A DNA stretch of 54,262 nucleotides from Atopobium sp. BS2 (GCF_000565075.1 NZ_JDFG01000046.1:1-54262), one strand, 5' to 3'; positions 7,994 through 17,640 are shown, numbered from the stretch's first letter. Notes: generated by a model not told the origin, from the letters alone. Numbers and translations: made by a program.

Positions 7994-8681
7994 TGTCTTT
8001 GACCTCCTTTGCATCTGGCTCTGAAATGCTCAATCGAATGTCTTGACCAGCCTGCTGCGTAGCAGCTTGATTGGAAGACTGTTCATACGTTTGCTCTTCA
8101 ACAATCTCTGGCTCTGACACAACCTCTTTTGCCTGGGATAAAGACGAGCTTTCTTCATCTTTTGGCGAGAAGGAACTTGGTTTGATAAAAGAAAGATTGA
8201 TGCTAGAAACACAAGGTCCGCACACGATAGCAAGACCAGACTGAAGTGCGTTGTAAAACTCAGAGCCCTTTGCAGTAACATCAACAGGCTCTTTAGGGAG
8301 AATATCAATCTGTATAGCTACAGAATTATTTTTAGAAATCTGCACGTTAACACGGTGGGCCAAGCACGTTCCGTCTTCTTCAATGATATGTGCTGCCTGA
8401 GAAGAAATAGCATCTTTTGTGACGGAGATTGTTCCGCCCTCAACAGTGGCAACCGTGAGCTTGACCGTTTTTCTAATAAAGAAAGCTCTAAACAAAACCA
8501 CTACAAGGCCAAAGATGCTAATTGCTGCACAAGCGTTAAGCGCAATAAGATAGGGCTTGGTGAACAAGAGGTTAGTTGCCTGATGTGTCCAAGGACCAAA
8601 CCACGTTAAGGCAAGAGCTAAAAATACAAAGGCACTTGCAAGAACATAAAGTATGTAGCAAAAACGCTTGAAGCCGCTCAT
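7986..8681 (-). CDS. amaP: AmaP-like alkaline shock response membrane anchor protein
   Basis: A 231-aa protein with two N-terminal membrane helices (about residues 7-30 and 43-68), then a region with the AmaP/Asp23-like pattern (VKLTVATVEGGTISVTKDAIS to VQISKNNSVAIQIDILP) and a long Ser/Glu/Gln-rich tail. In Staphylococcus AmaP anchors Asp23 at the membrane; the gene order here (anchor, DUF2273, Asp23) fits that role. ATG 8681 follows GGAGG by 4 nt. The stop at 7986 overlaps the next start. The tail is low complexity and the symbol rests on context as much as on sequence. Confidence 0.8.
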   Translation of the reverse strand: MSGFKRFCYILYVLASAFVFLALALTWFGPWTHQATNLLFTKPYLIALNACAAISIFGLVVVLFRAFFIRKTVKLTVATVEGGTISVTKDAISSQAAHIIEEDGTCLAHRVNVQISKNNSVAIQIDILPKEPVDVTAKGSEFYNALQSGLAIVCGPCVSSINLSFIKPSSFSPKDEESSSLSQAKEVVSEPEIVEEQTYEQSSNQAATQQAGQDIRLSISEPDAKEVKDNG

Positions 8682-8742
8682 GGCACCTCCACTTTCTTGT
8701 ATATAAACAGTTTAACCCCAATACCGGACAAAAAGAGAATAT

Positions 8743-8773
8743 AAAAACTGCCTCCCGGCGGAAGGCAGTTTTT
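8743..8773. terminator. Bidirectional terminator between the DUF47 gene and amaP
   Basis: AAAAACTGCCT and AGGCAGTTTTT arms around a 9-nt loop, with A-run and T-run on the two sides. It ends the minus-strand pit/DUF47 unit 32 bp past its stop. The ACTGCC stem core echoes the repeat hairpins at 201-246 and 28802-28841. Confidence 0.85.
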
Positions 8774-8804
8774 AGTCTTTATTTACCGTTTACAAGAAAC
8801 AAAC

Positions 8805-9425
8805 TTAAGCGTTCTTCATAACAACAGAGCGGACAACTCCTGCTGCATCGTCGCAGGAATCCAAGACGGTCTCCATGCGGTCAAAAATACGAAGCCAAGC
8901 AACGGTGTGACGGCCAGGCATCTCGTCACGGAACAAGCGAGAGAGTGCGTTGTGGTAGATAAGATCGCCCTCGTCCTCAACGTGTCCAACAGCAATGGCC
9001 TTCTCCATAACGGTAGGGTCTTTTTTGTAGTCGCTCAGAACGCTCAGCATCTCCTGAACTGTCTTGCATGCGCGAAGGGTAAGCTCAGCAAGTTGCATGG
9101 CCTCTTTACGAGTATCGTCAACATTGAAGAGGTCAAGACGCTCTGCAACAGAGTTCATTCCGTCAACAATGTCATCAAGACGAAGCGCCAAATCGGAGAT
9201 GTCCTCGCGCTCAAATGGAGTGACAAAGGAAGCGTAAAGCTCCTTCATAATGTGCTGGACCTTCTCGTCACACTCACGCTCATAGACCTTCATCTGAGGA
9301 ATACGGGCAGCAGTCTCGGGATAGCCTTTCATAATGACTGCATACTCTTCAGCGGTTTCTACAATTTTGTCGCCAAACTCACGGAACATGGTGTAGAAGA
9401 CGTCCTCTTTTGGCTTACCTAGCAT
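8805..9425 (-). CDS. DUF47 / PhoU-like Pit accessory protein
   Basis: A 206-aa all-helical protein of the DUF47 (TIGR00153) family, the usual partner and likely regulator of low-affinity Pit phosphate transporters. Typical features are KVYERECDEKVQHIMKEL, FVTPFEREDISDLALRLDDIVDGMNSV and the C-terminal EDEGDLIYHNALSRLF followed by RIFDRMETVLDSCDDAA. The acidic/His pattern is that of PhoU-like metal-binding bundles. ATG 9425 follows GGAGG by 4 nt. It is 57 bp downstream of pit and probably co-transcribed with it. Confidence 0.92.
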   Translation of the reverse strand: MLGKPKEDVFYTMFREFGDKIVETAEEYAVIMKGYPETAARIPQMKVYERECDEKVQHIMKELYASFVTPFEREDISDLALRLDDIVDGMNSVAERLDLFNVDDTRKEAMQLAELTLRACKTVQEMLSVLSDYKKDPTVMEKAIAVGHVEDEGDLIYHNALSRLFRDEMPGRHTVAWLRIFDRMETVLDSCDDAAGVVRSVVMKNA

Positions 9426-9482
9426 GAATCCTCCAATAAATTAAGTGGTTCAATAGAACTCGTAAAAGACAGTAAAACGTGC

Positions 9483-10532
9483 TTAGAAAATCATCAGGAA
9501 CAGTTTTGCAAAAAGAAAACCAATGAATCCGCAGCCAGGGAAGGTAAATACCCATGCTGCAACCATTTCTTTTGCAACGCCCCAGTTAACTGAACGAATA
9601 TTTTTTGCAGCACCCGCGCCCATCATGGCGGTCATTTTTGTATGAGTTGTTGAAACAGGAAGACCGGTCAGTGTGGAAAGCAGCAAAGATGCAGATGCCG
9701 AGAAGGACGCGGCAAAGCCCTGATAACGCTCAAGCTTTACCATTTCCATTCCGACTTTTTTAATAATCTTTCTTCCGCCAATTGCAGTGCCGATAGACAT
9801 AAGAGCAGCGCAGAGCACCTGCAGCCAAAGTGGAAACACATCTGCTCCAGCAGCTCCATGACCAGCAGAAAGCGCAATTGCAAGCATGGCAATGGACATG
9901 AACTTCTGGCCATCTTGTGCGCCATGCATAGCCGCAACAAATGCTGAGCCAACAACCTGCAAGTGACCAAACATTTCGTCGGCACGCTGTCGATCAACAT
10001 TTACGCAAAGCTTATTAATTGCCTTAACAATGACCCAACCTGCGGCAAAACCCAGTGTGGTCGAGAAGAACAGTCCAATAAGAACCTTGCTCCACTCTGC
10101 CCAGTTGACAGCATTAAAGTCACCATGAATAGCAAGAGCAGCACCAGTAAGTCCTGCAATAAGGGCGTGTGACTCAGAAGTTGGAATACCTAAAGCCCAA
10201 GCTCCTACTGCCCAGGTAACAATACCAACGCAGCCTGCGGCCAGAGCAACAAGAGCCTCATGGTTGTTGCTACCAAAGTCAACCATGCCCAAGATAGTGT
10301 CTGCAACTGCAGTTGAAATGAGGCACATGGCCACCAAACCAACAAAATTGCATACAACGCTCATGATAATTGCATTGTTTACTTTGATTGAACGAGTTCC
10401 AACAGCCTCTGCAATAGCATTTGCTGCATCAGTTGCACCGTTTACAAAGATGCATCCAAAAACAAGGACAATGACGAGGGCCAAAAAAGGATTGGCGACC
10501 ATCATCTCAAAAAAGTGTCCGAGGGTTATCAT
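9483..10532 (-). CDS. pit: Inorganic phosphate transporter, PiT family
   Basis: A 349-aa integral membrane cation-coupled phosphate symporter. The two PiT halves are visible: FVNGATDAANAIAEAVGTRSI near the N-terminus (the family consensus is GANDxANA; here GATD replaces GAND) and GLPVSTTHTKMTAMMGAGAA in the C-terminal half, where NWGVAKEMVAAWVFTFPGCG follows. The middle HGAQDGQKFMSIAM is also typical. ATG 10532 has AAAGGT upstream. The DUF47 gene follows, the common two-gene arrangement. Confidence 0.92.
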   Translation of the reverse strand: MITLGHFFEMMVANPFLALVIVLVFGCIFVNGATDAANAIAEAVGTRSIKVNNAIIMSVVCNFVGLVAMCLISTAVADTILGMVDFGSNNHEALVALAAGCVGIVTWAVGAWALGIPTSESHALIAGLTGAALAIHGDFNAVNWAEWSKVLIGLFFSTTLGFAAGWVIVKAINKLCVNVDRQRADEMFGHLQVVGSAFVAAMHGAQDGQKFMSIAMLAIALSAGHGAAGADVFPLWLQVLCAALMSIGTAIGGRKIIKKVGMEMVKLERYQGFAASFSASASLLLSTLTGLPVSTTHTKMTAMMGAGAAKNIRSVNWGVAKEMVAAWVFTFPGCGFIGFLFAKLFLMIF

Positions 10533-10730
10533 TCGGTACCTTTCAAACCACTTTCATAACGGGACAATGATAATCGAAATATCGTTCAATTATGTTTAAA
10601 ACATTCGAATAGCTAAATCAGCGTAAGTTGTTTCTTACGCAATCCACTCCCACTTATGAAAATTACAAGCTGACCCAGGAGAGCTACCTAGTTGTCCCAA
10701 ATGAGTTACTCAAAAATGCGCGCCTCATTA

Positions 10731-11429
10731 CTAGGCAAGCTTTTTGATAATAGCTGCAGTAATACGAGCAGAACGCTCAGAAGCCTCGCGCTCAAACGTC
10801 AAATAATCAACGCTTGAAGTAGTGCCGGGCTTATCGGACATAAGTCTAATCACCACAAAAGGCGTGTGGTTAAGCCAAGCAACCTGAGCAATCGAAGCGC
10901 CCTCCATCTCGCAACAATCCGCACCAAACGTTGTGTAAATATGATCTGCGAGCTCTGATGAGCTGACAAACTGATCTCCTGAAGCAACACGTCCAGAAAT
11001 AACCTGCAGTTCAGGAGCTACTTCTTTAGCTGATGCAAGAGCGTGTTCAACAAGACCCTCATCTGCTGTAAACGAGAAGACCGGAAGACCTGGAATTTGA
11101 CCAGCGGCAAAATTGAGAGGACCAACGTTCATATCGTGCTGAACTAAATCAGAAGAGATAACAATATCCCCTACCTGCAGCTCAGGACTAAGAAGTCCTG
11201 CAATACCAGTATTAATCATATGCGTTACCGCAAATGTATCAATCAGAATCTGTGTGCATGCTGCGGCATTGACTTTGCCAATTCCTGACTGAACAACAAC
11301 TACAGGAACTTCTCCCAAAAGACCTTCGACAAACTGCATACGAGCCTGCTCATAGGTGCGCTCAATGGTCATCTGCTCTTTTAACAGAGCAACCTCGGGC
11401 TCCATGGCACCAATAATTCCAATTTTCAT
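10731..11429 (-). CDS. mtnN: 5'-methylthioadenosine/S-adenosylhomocysteine nucleosidase
   Basis: A 232-aa cytoplasmic enzyme that cleaves adenine from methylthioadenosine and S-adenosylhomocysteine, recycling products of SAM use. Diagnostic segments are MKIGIIGAMEPEVALLKEQM, the NTGIAGLL loop, SGDQFVSS, and CCEMEGASIAQVA, which holds the substrate-binding Met-Glu. VIRLMSDKP near the end holds the catalytic Asp of the SDxxD-type loop. AGGAG stands 8 nt before ATG 11429. It starts one base after the mscS stop and is the last gene of the pcrA-mscS-mtnN unit. Confidence 0.95.
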   Translation of the reverse strand: MKIGIIGAMEPEVALLKEQMTIERTYEQARMQFVEGLLGEVPVVVVQSGIGKVNAAACTQILIDTFAVTHMINTGIAGLLSPELQVGDIVISSDLVQHDMNVGPLNFAAGQIPGLPVFSFTADEGLVEHALASAKEVAPELQVISGRVASGDQFVSSSELADHIYTTFGADCCEMEGASIAQVAWLNHTPFVVIRLMSDKPGTTSSVDYLTFEREASERSARITAAIIKKLA

Positions 11430-11430
11430 G

Positions 11431-12213
11431 TTAGGCTCCTACTCCTGCAAGCCAACTGGAACCAGCCAGGGCTCGTACAATTTTGTCTCGCACACTCATA
11501 TCATTCGCATCATCTTTAATGTGTGCGTGAATTACAACGGTAATGCCAGCATCAACAATGCTTGCGGCCTCGACTTCAATAGGGAACGTTCTATCAAGCT
11601 GAGATGCAACAGTTTCTTGGATTGTCTCAATAATTTCTTGAGTGACTGCCTCTAAATCTGCTGATGGTTTAAGCACAATAGTTACAGGAACCTCGGTTAC
11701 ATCCCACCTTGTCCTATGCACCAGTGCCGTTTTATTGAGCACCGAGTTAGGGATGATATCCACTTTACCGCCGCGGTCACGCACAATGGTGGAGCGCCAG
11801 TTCATGTCAATGACCTCGCCAGAAATATTGCCAATGCTTACCTGGTCTCCTGGCTTAACCACGCCTCCCAGCATAAGACCTAAGCCGCCTACCAGGTTAG
11901 AAATAGTGTCCTGAAGACCAAAAGACAAGGCGATGGAGGTAACTCCCAAGGCGGTCACAAATGCTGTCGGCTGAATACCAAAAACAGGCTGCAACACCGC
12001 GAGAATAGCAAACGCCCAGATGATTCCTCGGATTATGTTGACAAAGATAGATGCCGACGGCAGTTTAGATGAATCCAAAGCCTTTCTTGAGAGCTTTATT
12101 GCAAAATGCTCAATCAAGAATGCAATGAAAAACACAACTACAAAGGTAACTACCCTAAAAATAAAATCTTGTGGAGTGAGGCCCAAAATCAAGCCGTCAT
12201 GCATCAACACCAT
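11431..12213 (-). CDS. mscS: Small-conductance mechanosensitive channel (MscS family)
   Basis: A 260-aa membrane channel that opens under hypo-osmotic tension. Three membrane helices are visible: about residues 14-34, 50-73 and 75-110. The third has the Gly/Ala packing pattern of the MscS pore (VTSIALSFGLQDTISNLVGGLGLML). The beta domain follows (VKPGDQVSIGNISGEVIDMNWRSTIVRDRGGKVDIIPNS). The start at 12213 is 2 bp after the helicase stop, with GAGGG just upstream; a second in-frame ATG lies 9 bp inside. Translationally coupled within the pcrA unit; I infer no functional tie to the helicase. Confidence 0.92.
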   Translation of the reverse strand: MVLMHDGLILGLTPQDFIFRVVTFVVVFFIAFLIEHFAIKLSRKALDSSKLPSASIFVNIIRGIIWAFAILAVLQPVFGIQPTAFVTALGVTSIALSFGLQDTISNLVGGLGLMLGGVVKPGDQVSIGNISGEVIDMNWRSTIVRDRGGKVDIIPNSVLNKTALVHRTRWDVTEVPVTIVLKPSADLEAVTQEIIETIQETVASQLDRTFPIEVEAASIVDAGITVVIHAHIKDDANDMSVRDKIVRALAGSSWLAGVGA

Positions 12214-12215
12214 GG

Positions 12216-14654
12216 CTATCCCTCAATTTTGACTATCGGAGCAAAGCCCTTCATAAGCTTCTTTGTCTTATTAGTACGCGTAAACTTGACCTCAATGGTA
12301 TCGCCCTGAACTGCTAAAACAACGCCTGGACCAAAGGTCTTGTGAGACACCTGATCTCCCACGGCAAAACTTGCAGAAGCGCGCGCTGGGTCCTTTTGAA
12401 TAGGAGCTGGACGTGGGGCTGGAGCGCCACCAGTAGAGCGCGTACGAGAACCAAAAACGTTTCCACCATAGACTTCTGGACCACGGCCAGAGCCAAAGGT
12501 GCCATGACGGTCTCCGCGCTTTGCCCAGCCAACACCAGAAAAGCCCGCGGAACCAACACCAATAGCTTTAACGTGCTCCTGAGGAATTTCCCCCACAAAA
12601 CGTGACACTGGATTTGCCTGAACAGAGCCATAGGTTCTTCTGGTAGACGCATACGTCAAATACAAGCGTTTGCGCGCACGCGTAATAGCAACGTAAGCAA
12701 GCCTGCGCTCTTCTTCTAACTGAGCTGCTTCTGCCTCGTAATTTGCATGAGGGAAGATTCCCTCCTCCATGCCAGCAACAAATACTGCTGGGAACTCCAG
12801 ACCCTTTGCAGCGTGAATGGTCATGAGTGTTACCGCAGAGGTAGAACCATCCAAACTGTCAAGGTCAGAGCGAAGCGCCAGCCATTCCATAAATGCCGGG
12901 AGCTTCTCGGCAGCAACCTGCGGATGTAGAGCTTCTTCCTGAGGTGCAGAATCTGGCTCAACAGCAACACCAGCAAGCGCGCCGGTAGCAGCATCAAAGC
13001 CTGCCGCACTCAGCGAGGCAGCATCTTGTGCGTCAAGCGCTCCTGCTTCCCTTAGCTGCTGCAGGCTCTCAAGCGTTTCTTCAACGTCATCGTGAGACTC
13101 GTCAAACTCTGCCGCAACGCCAAAGAACTCTCGAATGTTCTCGATACGTCCATCAGCCTCAATAGTATGCTCAGCCTCAAGTGCACGAATAAGACCTGAG
13201 CGGTCAATAATTGCCTCAACTACCTCATCAAGCTCACCGTCAATATGACGGCCGTGCTCAATAGCAGACGTGAACTCTACCAGCGCATTTCTCACCTTTG
13301 CGGTAAGAAGGCTCTCCTCCATCACACATGCTTCACATGCCGAGAAGAACGACAGGCCGTTATACAGTGCGTACGTCTGAATCTTCTGAATGCTTGTTGC
13401 ACCAATACCGCGGCGAGGCGTGTTGATAACGCGCAGCGCAGCCATATCATCATCGGGGTTTACAACAACCTTAAGGTAAGCCATAACGTCTCTGATCTCT
13501 GCACGATCAAAGAATCGAGTGCCGCCCACAATCTTGTAAGGAACACCTGCTCTGAGCAACATATCTTCAAGAATACGAGACTGCGCGTTGGTTCGATAGA
13601 ACACAGCAATATTGTCGTATGACGTGCCCTTATCGTGCAGCTTTTCTATCTCAGAACCAATCCAGGCACCCTCATCACGCTCATCAGATGCCTGATATAC
13701 CTGGATCTTCTCGCCATCTCCTTCATCAGTGAAGAGGCGCTTTGGCTTGCGGTGAGAGTTGTGCGCAACAACTGCGTTAGCAGCAGCCAAAATATGTCCT
13801 GTTGAGCGGTAGTTTTGCTCTAGCTTAACTACAACTGCTTCCTCATAGTCTTTCTCGAACGCCAAGATGTTTTTGATGTCTGCTCCGCGCCACGAATAAA
13901 TGGACTGGTCATCATCGCCAACAACCATAAGATTGCGATACTTGGATGCCAAAAGCTTGGTAATTGCGTACTGGACGCCGTTGGTATCCTGATACTCGTC
14001 AACGTTGATATAACGGAAACGCTCCTGGTACTTAGCAAGCACGTCTGGATACTTGGAGAGCAACTCAAATGCCTTAACCAGAAGGTCGTCAAAATCCATA
14101 GCGTTGGCTTTATCTAAGCGAGTCTGAAGCGCACGGTACACGCGAGCTACCACGTGATCCATAGGACTAGCTGCTTGAGCCTCTACATCATCAGGATACA
14201 GAAGCGCATTCTTAGCAGCAGAAATCTTAGAGCGGATGGAGTTGAGTGGGAACTGACGAACATCAATATCTAAATCAGACAGAATGGTCTTTACCAGGCG
14301 CTTTGAATCGTCATCATCATAGATGGCAAAATTGGAGCTATAACCAAGACGCTCGCCATCTTCTCTGAGCAGGCGAACACACATAGCGTGGAACGTGCAG
14401 ACCCACATTCCGCGAATATTGTTAGGAAGCAGCGCCTCAAGACGCTCGCGCATCTCCGCTGCAGCCTTGTTGGTAAACGTGATAGCCAGAATCTGCCAAG
14501 GACGAACTCCCTCGTCAGCAATCATGTGTGCAATTCTAAACGTCAAAACACGCGTCTTACCCGAGCCAGCTCCTGCAAGAACCAACAGAGGTCCCTGAGT
14601 TGTCATAACCGCCTGATGCTGGGCAGGATTTAAACCTTCAAGATCAATCTGCAT
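12216..14654 (-). CDS. pcrA: ATP-dependent DNA helicase PcrA/UvrD
   Basis: A superfamily 1A 3'-5' helicase of 812 aa acting in DNA repair and removal of replication and transcription blocks. It starts LNPAQHQAVMTTQGPLLVLAGAGSGKT (Q motif and Walker A), then TFTNKAAAEMRERL (Ia), VDEYQDTN (II), VVGDDDQSIYSWRGA (III), LEQNYRST (IV), TIHAAKGLEFPAVFVAGMEEG (V) and VAITRARKRLYLTYA (VI). The C-terminal about 60 residues (SFAVGDQVSHKTFGPGVVLAV) form the small KOW/Tudor-like domain that in PcrA contacts RNA polymerase. An acidic, Ala-rich stretch near residue 560 (VEPDSAPQEEALHP) is an insertion. AAGGA precedes ATG 14654. Confidence 0.96.
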   Translation of the reverse strand: MQIDLEGLNPAQHQAVMTTQGPLLVLAGAGSGKTRVLTFRIAHMIADEGVRPWQILAITFTNKAAAEMRERLEALLPNNIRGMWVCTFHAMCVRLLREDGERLGYSSNFAIYDDDDSKRLVKTILSDLDIDVRQFPLNSIRSKISAAKNALLYPDDVEAQAASPMDHVVARVYRALQTRLDKANAMDFDDLLVKAFELLSKYPDVLAKYQERFRYINVDEYQDTNGVQYAITKLLASKYRNLMVVGDDDQSIYSWRGADIKNILAFEKDYEEAVVVKLEQNYRSTGHILAAANAVVAHNSHRKPKRLFTDEGDGEKIQVYQASDERDEGAWIGSEIEKLHDKGTSYDNIAVFYRTNAQSRILEDMLLRAGVPYKIVGGTRFFDRAEIRDVMAYLKVVVNPDDDMAALRVINTPRRGIGATSIQKIQTYALYNGLSFFSACEACVMEESLLTAKVRNALVEFTSAIEHGRHIDGELDEVVEAIIDRSGLIRALEAEHTIEADGRIENIREFFGVAAEFDESHDDVEETLESLQQLREAGALDAQDAASLSAAGFDAATGALAGVAVEPDSAPQEEALHPQVAAEKLPAFMEWLALRSDLDSLDGSTSAVTLMTIHAAKGLEFPAVFVAGMEEGIFPHANYEAEAAQLEEERRLAYVAITRARKRLYLTYASTRRTYGSVQANPVSRFVGEIPQEHVKAIGVGSAGFSGVGWAKRGDRHGTFGSGRGPEVYGGNVFGSRTRSTGGAPAPRPAPIQKDPARASASFAVGDQVSHKTFGPGVVLAVQGDTIEVKFTRTNKTKKLMKGFAPIVKIEG

Positions 14655-14747
14655 TACGCCGTCCTTGTGTCAATCATTCTTAGATTAAAAGTGTACCCCG
14701 ATAACCGGACATTAATTGCGCCACTTTGCCCTCACTCCACAATTAAA

Positions 14748-14775
14748 AAACCGGTCCTCAAAAGAAGACCGGTTT
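14748..14775 (-). terminator. Intrinsic terminator after the InlB-repeat surface protein
   Basis: AAACCGGTC and GACCGGTTT arms; on the minus strand the stem is followed by TTTTTTAATT. It is 71 bp past the stop at 14847. Confidence 0.88.
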
Positions 14776-14846
14776 ATCTGCAAGAACGTGCCTATCAGAT
14801 CCATGCTCGCGTATAGCGAGAAGATCTTCTAGCCCAAACGCTTGCC

Positions 14847-16331
14847 TTAGTTCATGGAGTTTGTCTGACGGCTCTTTGCGCGAGCAACAACAGCCAGTGC
14901 AATCACACCACCTGCGACACATGCCATAACAATAGCGCTAAGCGAGTGATTCTCATCACCAGTGTATGGAAGCACAGAGCCTCCATAATACGGGATAACT
15001 GCAGGATTTGGAGCTCCTGGGAAGCTTGGTGTCAAAGGACCACCAGGGTTGCCTGGGATGCTTGGAGTACCAGGATTCTCTGGAGTTACAGGGTTTTCTG
15101 GGGTAACAGGAGCAACTGGCTCTGGCTCCCACTCTGCAACAAGAACAACCTTAGGAGTGGCGGTGGTAAGGGTTACCTGATCTCCTGCCTGGTAGGTAGT
15201 ACCGTCAAGCTTCCAACCCTTGAAGATATAGCCATCACGAGTTGGGACGGTTGCAGAAACAGTCTCGTTCTTAGGATCAGTAAGAGAATCAGCGGTGTTG
15301 CTATCAATACCAAAATAACCGCTCTGTGCTGCAGGAGCACCAGTACCACCGTTTGCGTCGTAGCTCAGTTCATACTCCTGGTTCCAAACGGCAGTCAGGG
15401 TATAAGGGCTTCTCATGTTAAAGACCGTAGTCTCAGAAACATAGCGCTTATCGCCAGCTGGGTTGTTGTTTACATCTGCAGGAACAGCAGAAGCACCAAC
15501 ATAGCGGAAGTGGTTATCAACGTAAGAACGCTTCCAGAACTCAAACTTATAGCCATCGCGGACAGGCAGGTCCTCAATGATGTTGTACTCAGCGAAGCCG
15601 TAGGTGCGAGGGTTATTTGGAGTCTTGGATTCTGTATAAGTTGCGTTGCCATAGATGGTGCCGCCATTTGCGTCATAAATGAGCTGATTAACTGCAGATG
15701 GTGTTGGAGAAGGCGTAGGAGTTGGGGTGGTCTCTGCAGGAATAACGTGGATGTGATAACCAACCCACATGAGGCGAGTGGTGTTACCACCAACGTTAGC
15801 AGGGTCCGTTGAATCTCCCTGCATGGTAACAAGGAAGAAAACGGTAGCAGGCTGGTTAGCAGGGGTTACTTGACGGCCAGTGAACTCAAAATAGAACTGA
15901 CCACCATTATTGGTAACAGTATTGCTGTTTCCATAGAATGCATATGTAAAGTCATTATCAGTAGCTGGAAGCTCTGGATAAGGAGCGGCGGTAACCAGCG
16001 TAGTAGTTACGCCAAAAGGTGCAAAACCGGGACGAGTAGTGGTGTAGTGAGAATACGCACCGGTGTCTCTAATGGTCTGACCAACGCGAACGACAATCTC
16101 GCCATACTGACCAGGAACAGGGGTCTGGTGGCCAGAATGCTGAGGGTTGTCTGTAAGGACTCTGGATGTATCGGCATTACCGTCAGCCGAGAAAACAGAA
16201 ACCTTTACACCTGGTGTAGATGTATCAATACTGTCTGCAAATGCAAGTTTTGGTGCAGAAACTGCAAGAACTGCAACAAGCACAAGCGCAAGCGTGCATG
16301 CAATTCTCTGAAGCGTCTTAATGTGGCGCAT
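14847..16331 (-). CDS. LPxTG-anchored surface protein with InlB/Flg_new-type repeats
   Basis: A 494-aa secreted protein. The signal peptide is residues 1-32, cleaved after AFA. An N-terminal domain of unknown fold (about 33-205) is followed by a Thr/Pro linker (TTPTPTPSPTPS), then two Listeria-Bacteroides (Flg_new/InlB B-repeat) modules, each with YDANGGT...RDGYxFxxWK...LTAVW or VAEW. A Pro/Gly-rich wall-spanning stretch (PVTPENPGTPSIPGNPGGP) ends at LPYTGD (454-459), with a hydrophobic segment and short basic tail. AGGAGG precedes ATG 16331. Surface display by sortase is a confident inference; the ligand is unknown. Unlike the protein at 4957-7158, its sorting motif is intact. Confidence 0.9.
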   Translation of the reverse strand: MRHIKTLQRIACTLALVLVAVLAVSAPKLAFADSIDTSTPGVKVSVFSADGNADTSRVLTDNPQHSGHQTPVPGQYGEIVVRVGQTIRDTGAYSHYTTTRPGFAPFGVTTTLVTAAPYPELPATDNDFTYAFYGNSNTVTNNGGQFYFEFTGRQVTPANQPATVFFLVTMQGDSTDPANVGGNTTRLMWVGYHIHVIPAETTPTPTPSPTPSAVNQLIYDANGGTIYGNATYTESKTPNNPRTYGFAEYNIIEDLPVRDGYKFEFWKRSYVDNHFRYVGASAVPADVNNNPAGDKRYVSETTVFNMRSPYTLTAVWNQEYELSYDANGGTGAPAAQSGYFGIDSNTADSLTDPKNETVSATVPTRDGYIFKGWKLDGTTYQAGDQVTLTTATPKVVLVAEWEPEPVAPVTPENPVTPENPGTPSIPGNPGGPLTPSFPGAPNPAVIPYYGGSVLPYTGDENHSLSAIVMACVAGGVIALAVVARAKSRQTNSMN

Positions 16332-16490
16332 AAATCCTCCTGAAACTATTACAAGTAATTACTTACTCTTACGACCAAAAATCAGCCGTAAGAGCATAGA
16401 GGACAAGGCAATTCTTAGTAAATGAGCCAAGAGAGATTACATATATCTTTCATAGGTTTTCCACGCTTTTTCCATATGTTTTGCGCATAA

Positions 16491-16519
16491 AAAAGCGCGG
16501 CGAGAAACTCACCGCGCGT
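16491..16519 (-). terminator. Intrinsic terminator after uppP, containing the GGCGAGAA motif
   Basis: GCGCGGcGAG and CTcACCGCGC arms; the minus-strand stem is followed by TTTTTTAT. The window-wide octamer GGCGAGAA (16499-16506) lies across the 5' arm and loop. Confidence 0.85.
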
Positions 16520-16553
16520 AAATGCATAGGTAGTAATGCTTGTAAGTCAAAAA

Positions 16554-17486
16554 CTACTTAACAAGCAGGAAGTATGCAATAACAGCAATACCCAAAATAA
16601 TACGGTACACACCAAAAGGCTTGAAATCATGCTTGCGGACATAACCCATAAGCGCACGAACCATAACCAGCGAAACAATAAAGGCTACCAGGCATCCTAC
16701 ACCCAGAATAACTGCCTCGGGAATGGTAAAGGTATTGCCCTTCATAAAGTAGCGTACAAGTCTCAACGCAGAAGCGCCGGCCATAGTAGGAATAGCCAGG
16801 AAGAACGTAAACTCAGCAGCCACTGCCCTCGAGCAACCAAGTGCTAAACCGCCCAGGATGGTTGCACCAGATCTTGAAGTACCTGGAACAATTGCAAGTA
16901 CCTGGAAAACGCCAATTCCAAGCGCGGTCTTCCAGTCCAGGTTATCAATGTCTTGTACGCGGGCCAGGTTGTCGGCAGAGGGGGCCTTAAGGGATGCTGC
17001 AGCATCTGGGCTCATGTGCTTGCCTCGAGGCACCTCAACCTTTACTGCTGCAGCGACCTTCTCGCGATGGAGCTCAAGCAGGATGAAGATGATGCCGTAG
17101 AAAATAAGAGTTGCAGCAATAACAAAAGGGCTTCCAAGATGCTCTTCAATGAAGTCGTTGAGCGGCAGGCCAATTGCCGCAGCAGGAACGCAGCTGACCA
17201 CCACTTTTGCCCAGAGTTTCCAGGTAGAGCGCTTCTCGTCTTTGGATTTCTTTGGCGAGAAGGGATTGAGCTTGTGGAAAAATCCCACACATACTGCAAG
17301 AATTGCGCCAAGCTGAATAACTACTAGGAACATATTCCAAAAGTCTTCAGAGACATTGAGTGGTAAAAACTGATTGAGCAGCAGCATATGGCCTGTTGAT
17401 GAGATAGGTAGCCACTCGGTAATACCTTCAACCACGCCAAATAACGCTGATTTAAGCGCTTCAATCCACAAAATTGCCGACTCCAC
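16554..17486 (-). CDS. uppP: Undecaprenyl-diphosphatase
   Basis: A 310-aa polytopic membrane enzyme that dephosphorylates undecaprenyl pyrophosphate, recycling the lipid carrier for peptidoglycan and other wall polymers; also linked to bacitracin resistance. Signature segments are GVVEGITEWLPISSTGHMLL (catalytic Glu-rich motif) and VPGTSRSGATILGGL in the second half. Between them lies a hydrophilic loop of about 45 residues (HREKVAAAVKVEVPRGKHMSPDAAAS), longer than usual for the family. The GTG start at 17486 has AAGGAGG 5 nt upstream. Confidence 0.96.
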   Translation of the reverse strand: MESAILWIEALKSALFGVVEGITEWLPISSTGHMLLLNQFLPLNVSEDFWNMFLVVIQLGAILAVCVGFFHKLNPFSPKKSKDEKRSTWKLWAKVVVSCVPAAAIGLPLNDFIEEHLGSPFVIAATLIFYGIIFILLELHREKVAAAVKVEVPRGKHMSPDAAASLKAPSADNLARVQDIDNLDWKTALGIGVFQVLAIVPGTSRSGATILGGLALGCSRAVAAEFTFFLAIPTMAGASALRLVRYFMKGNTFTIPEAVILGVGCLVAFIVSLVMVRALMGYVRKHDFKPFGVYRIILGIAVIAYFLLVK

Positions 17487-17610
17487 TAAAACCTCCTTGG
17501 GGACTGATTACGAACCTATTGTACGCAATCCGTTCGCCCTTTCTTTTCCTACCGTTCACGGTTTTACCTAACGACTTTACTACTTTAAAAGTGCCTTGTT
17601 TTCTGCAAAG

Positions 17611-17640
17611 TTGGCATTTGGAGCCAAAAACAAGTAGAAT
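17611..17640 (+). promoter_or_regulatory. Promoter of the CwlO-like secreted protein gene
   Basis: TTGGCA (17611-17616) and TAGAAT (17635-17640) are separated by 18 bp. Transcription from here gives a leader of about 130 nt that contains a hairpin with arms AAGGTCA/TGACCTT (about 17686-17708). I tried to match the leader to known riboswitches, including the c-di-AMP class, and could not. Confidence 0.55.
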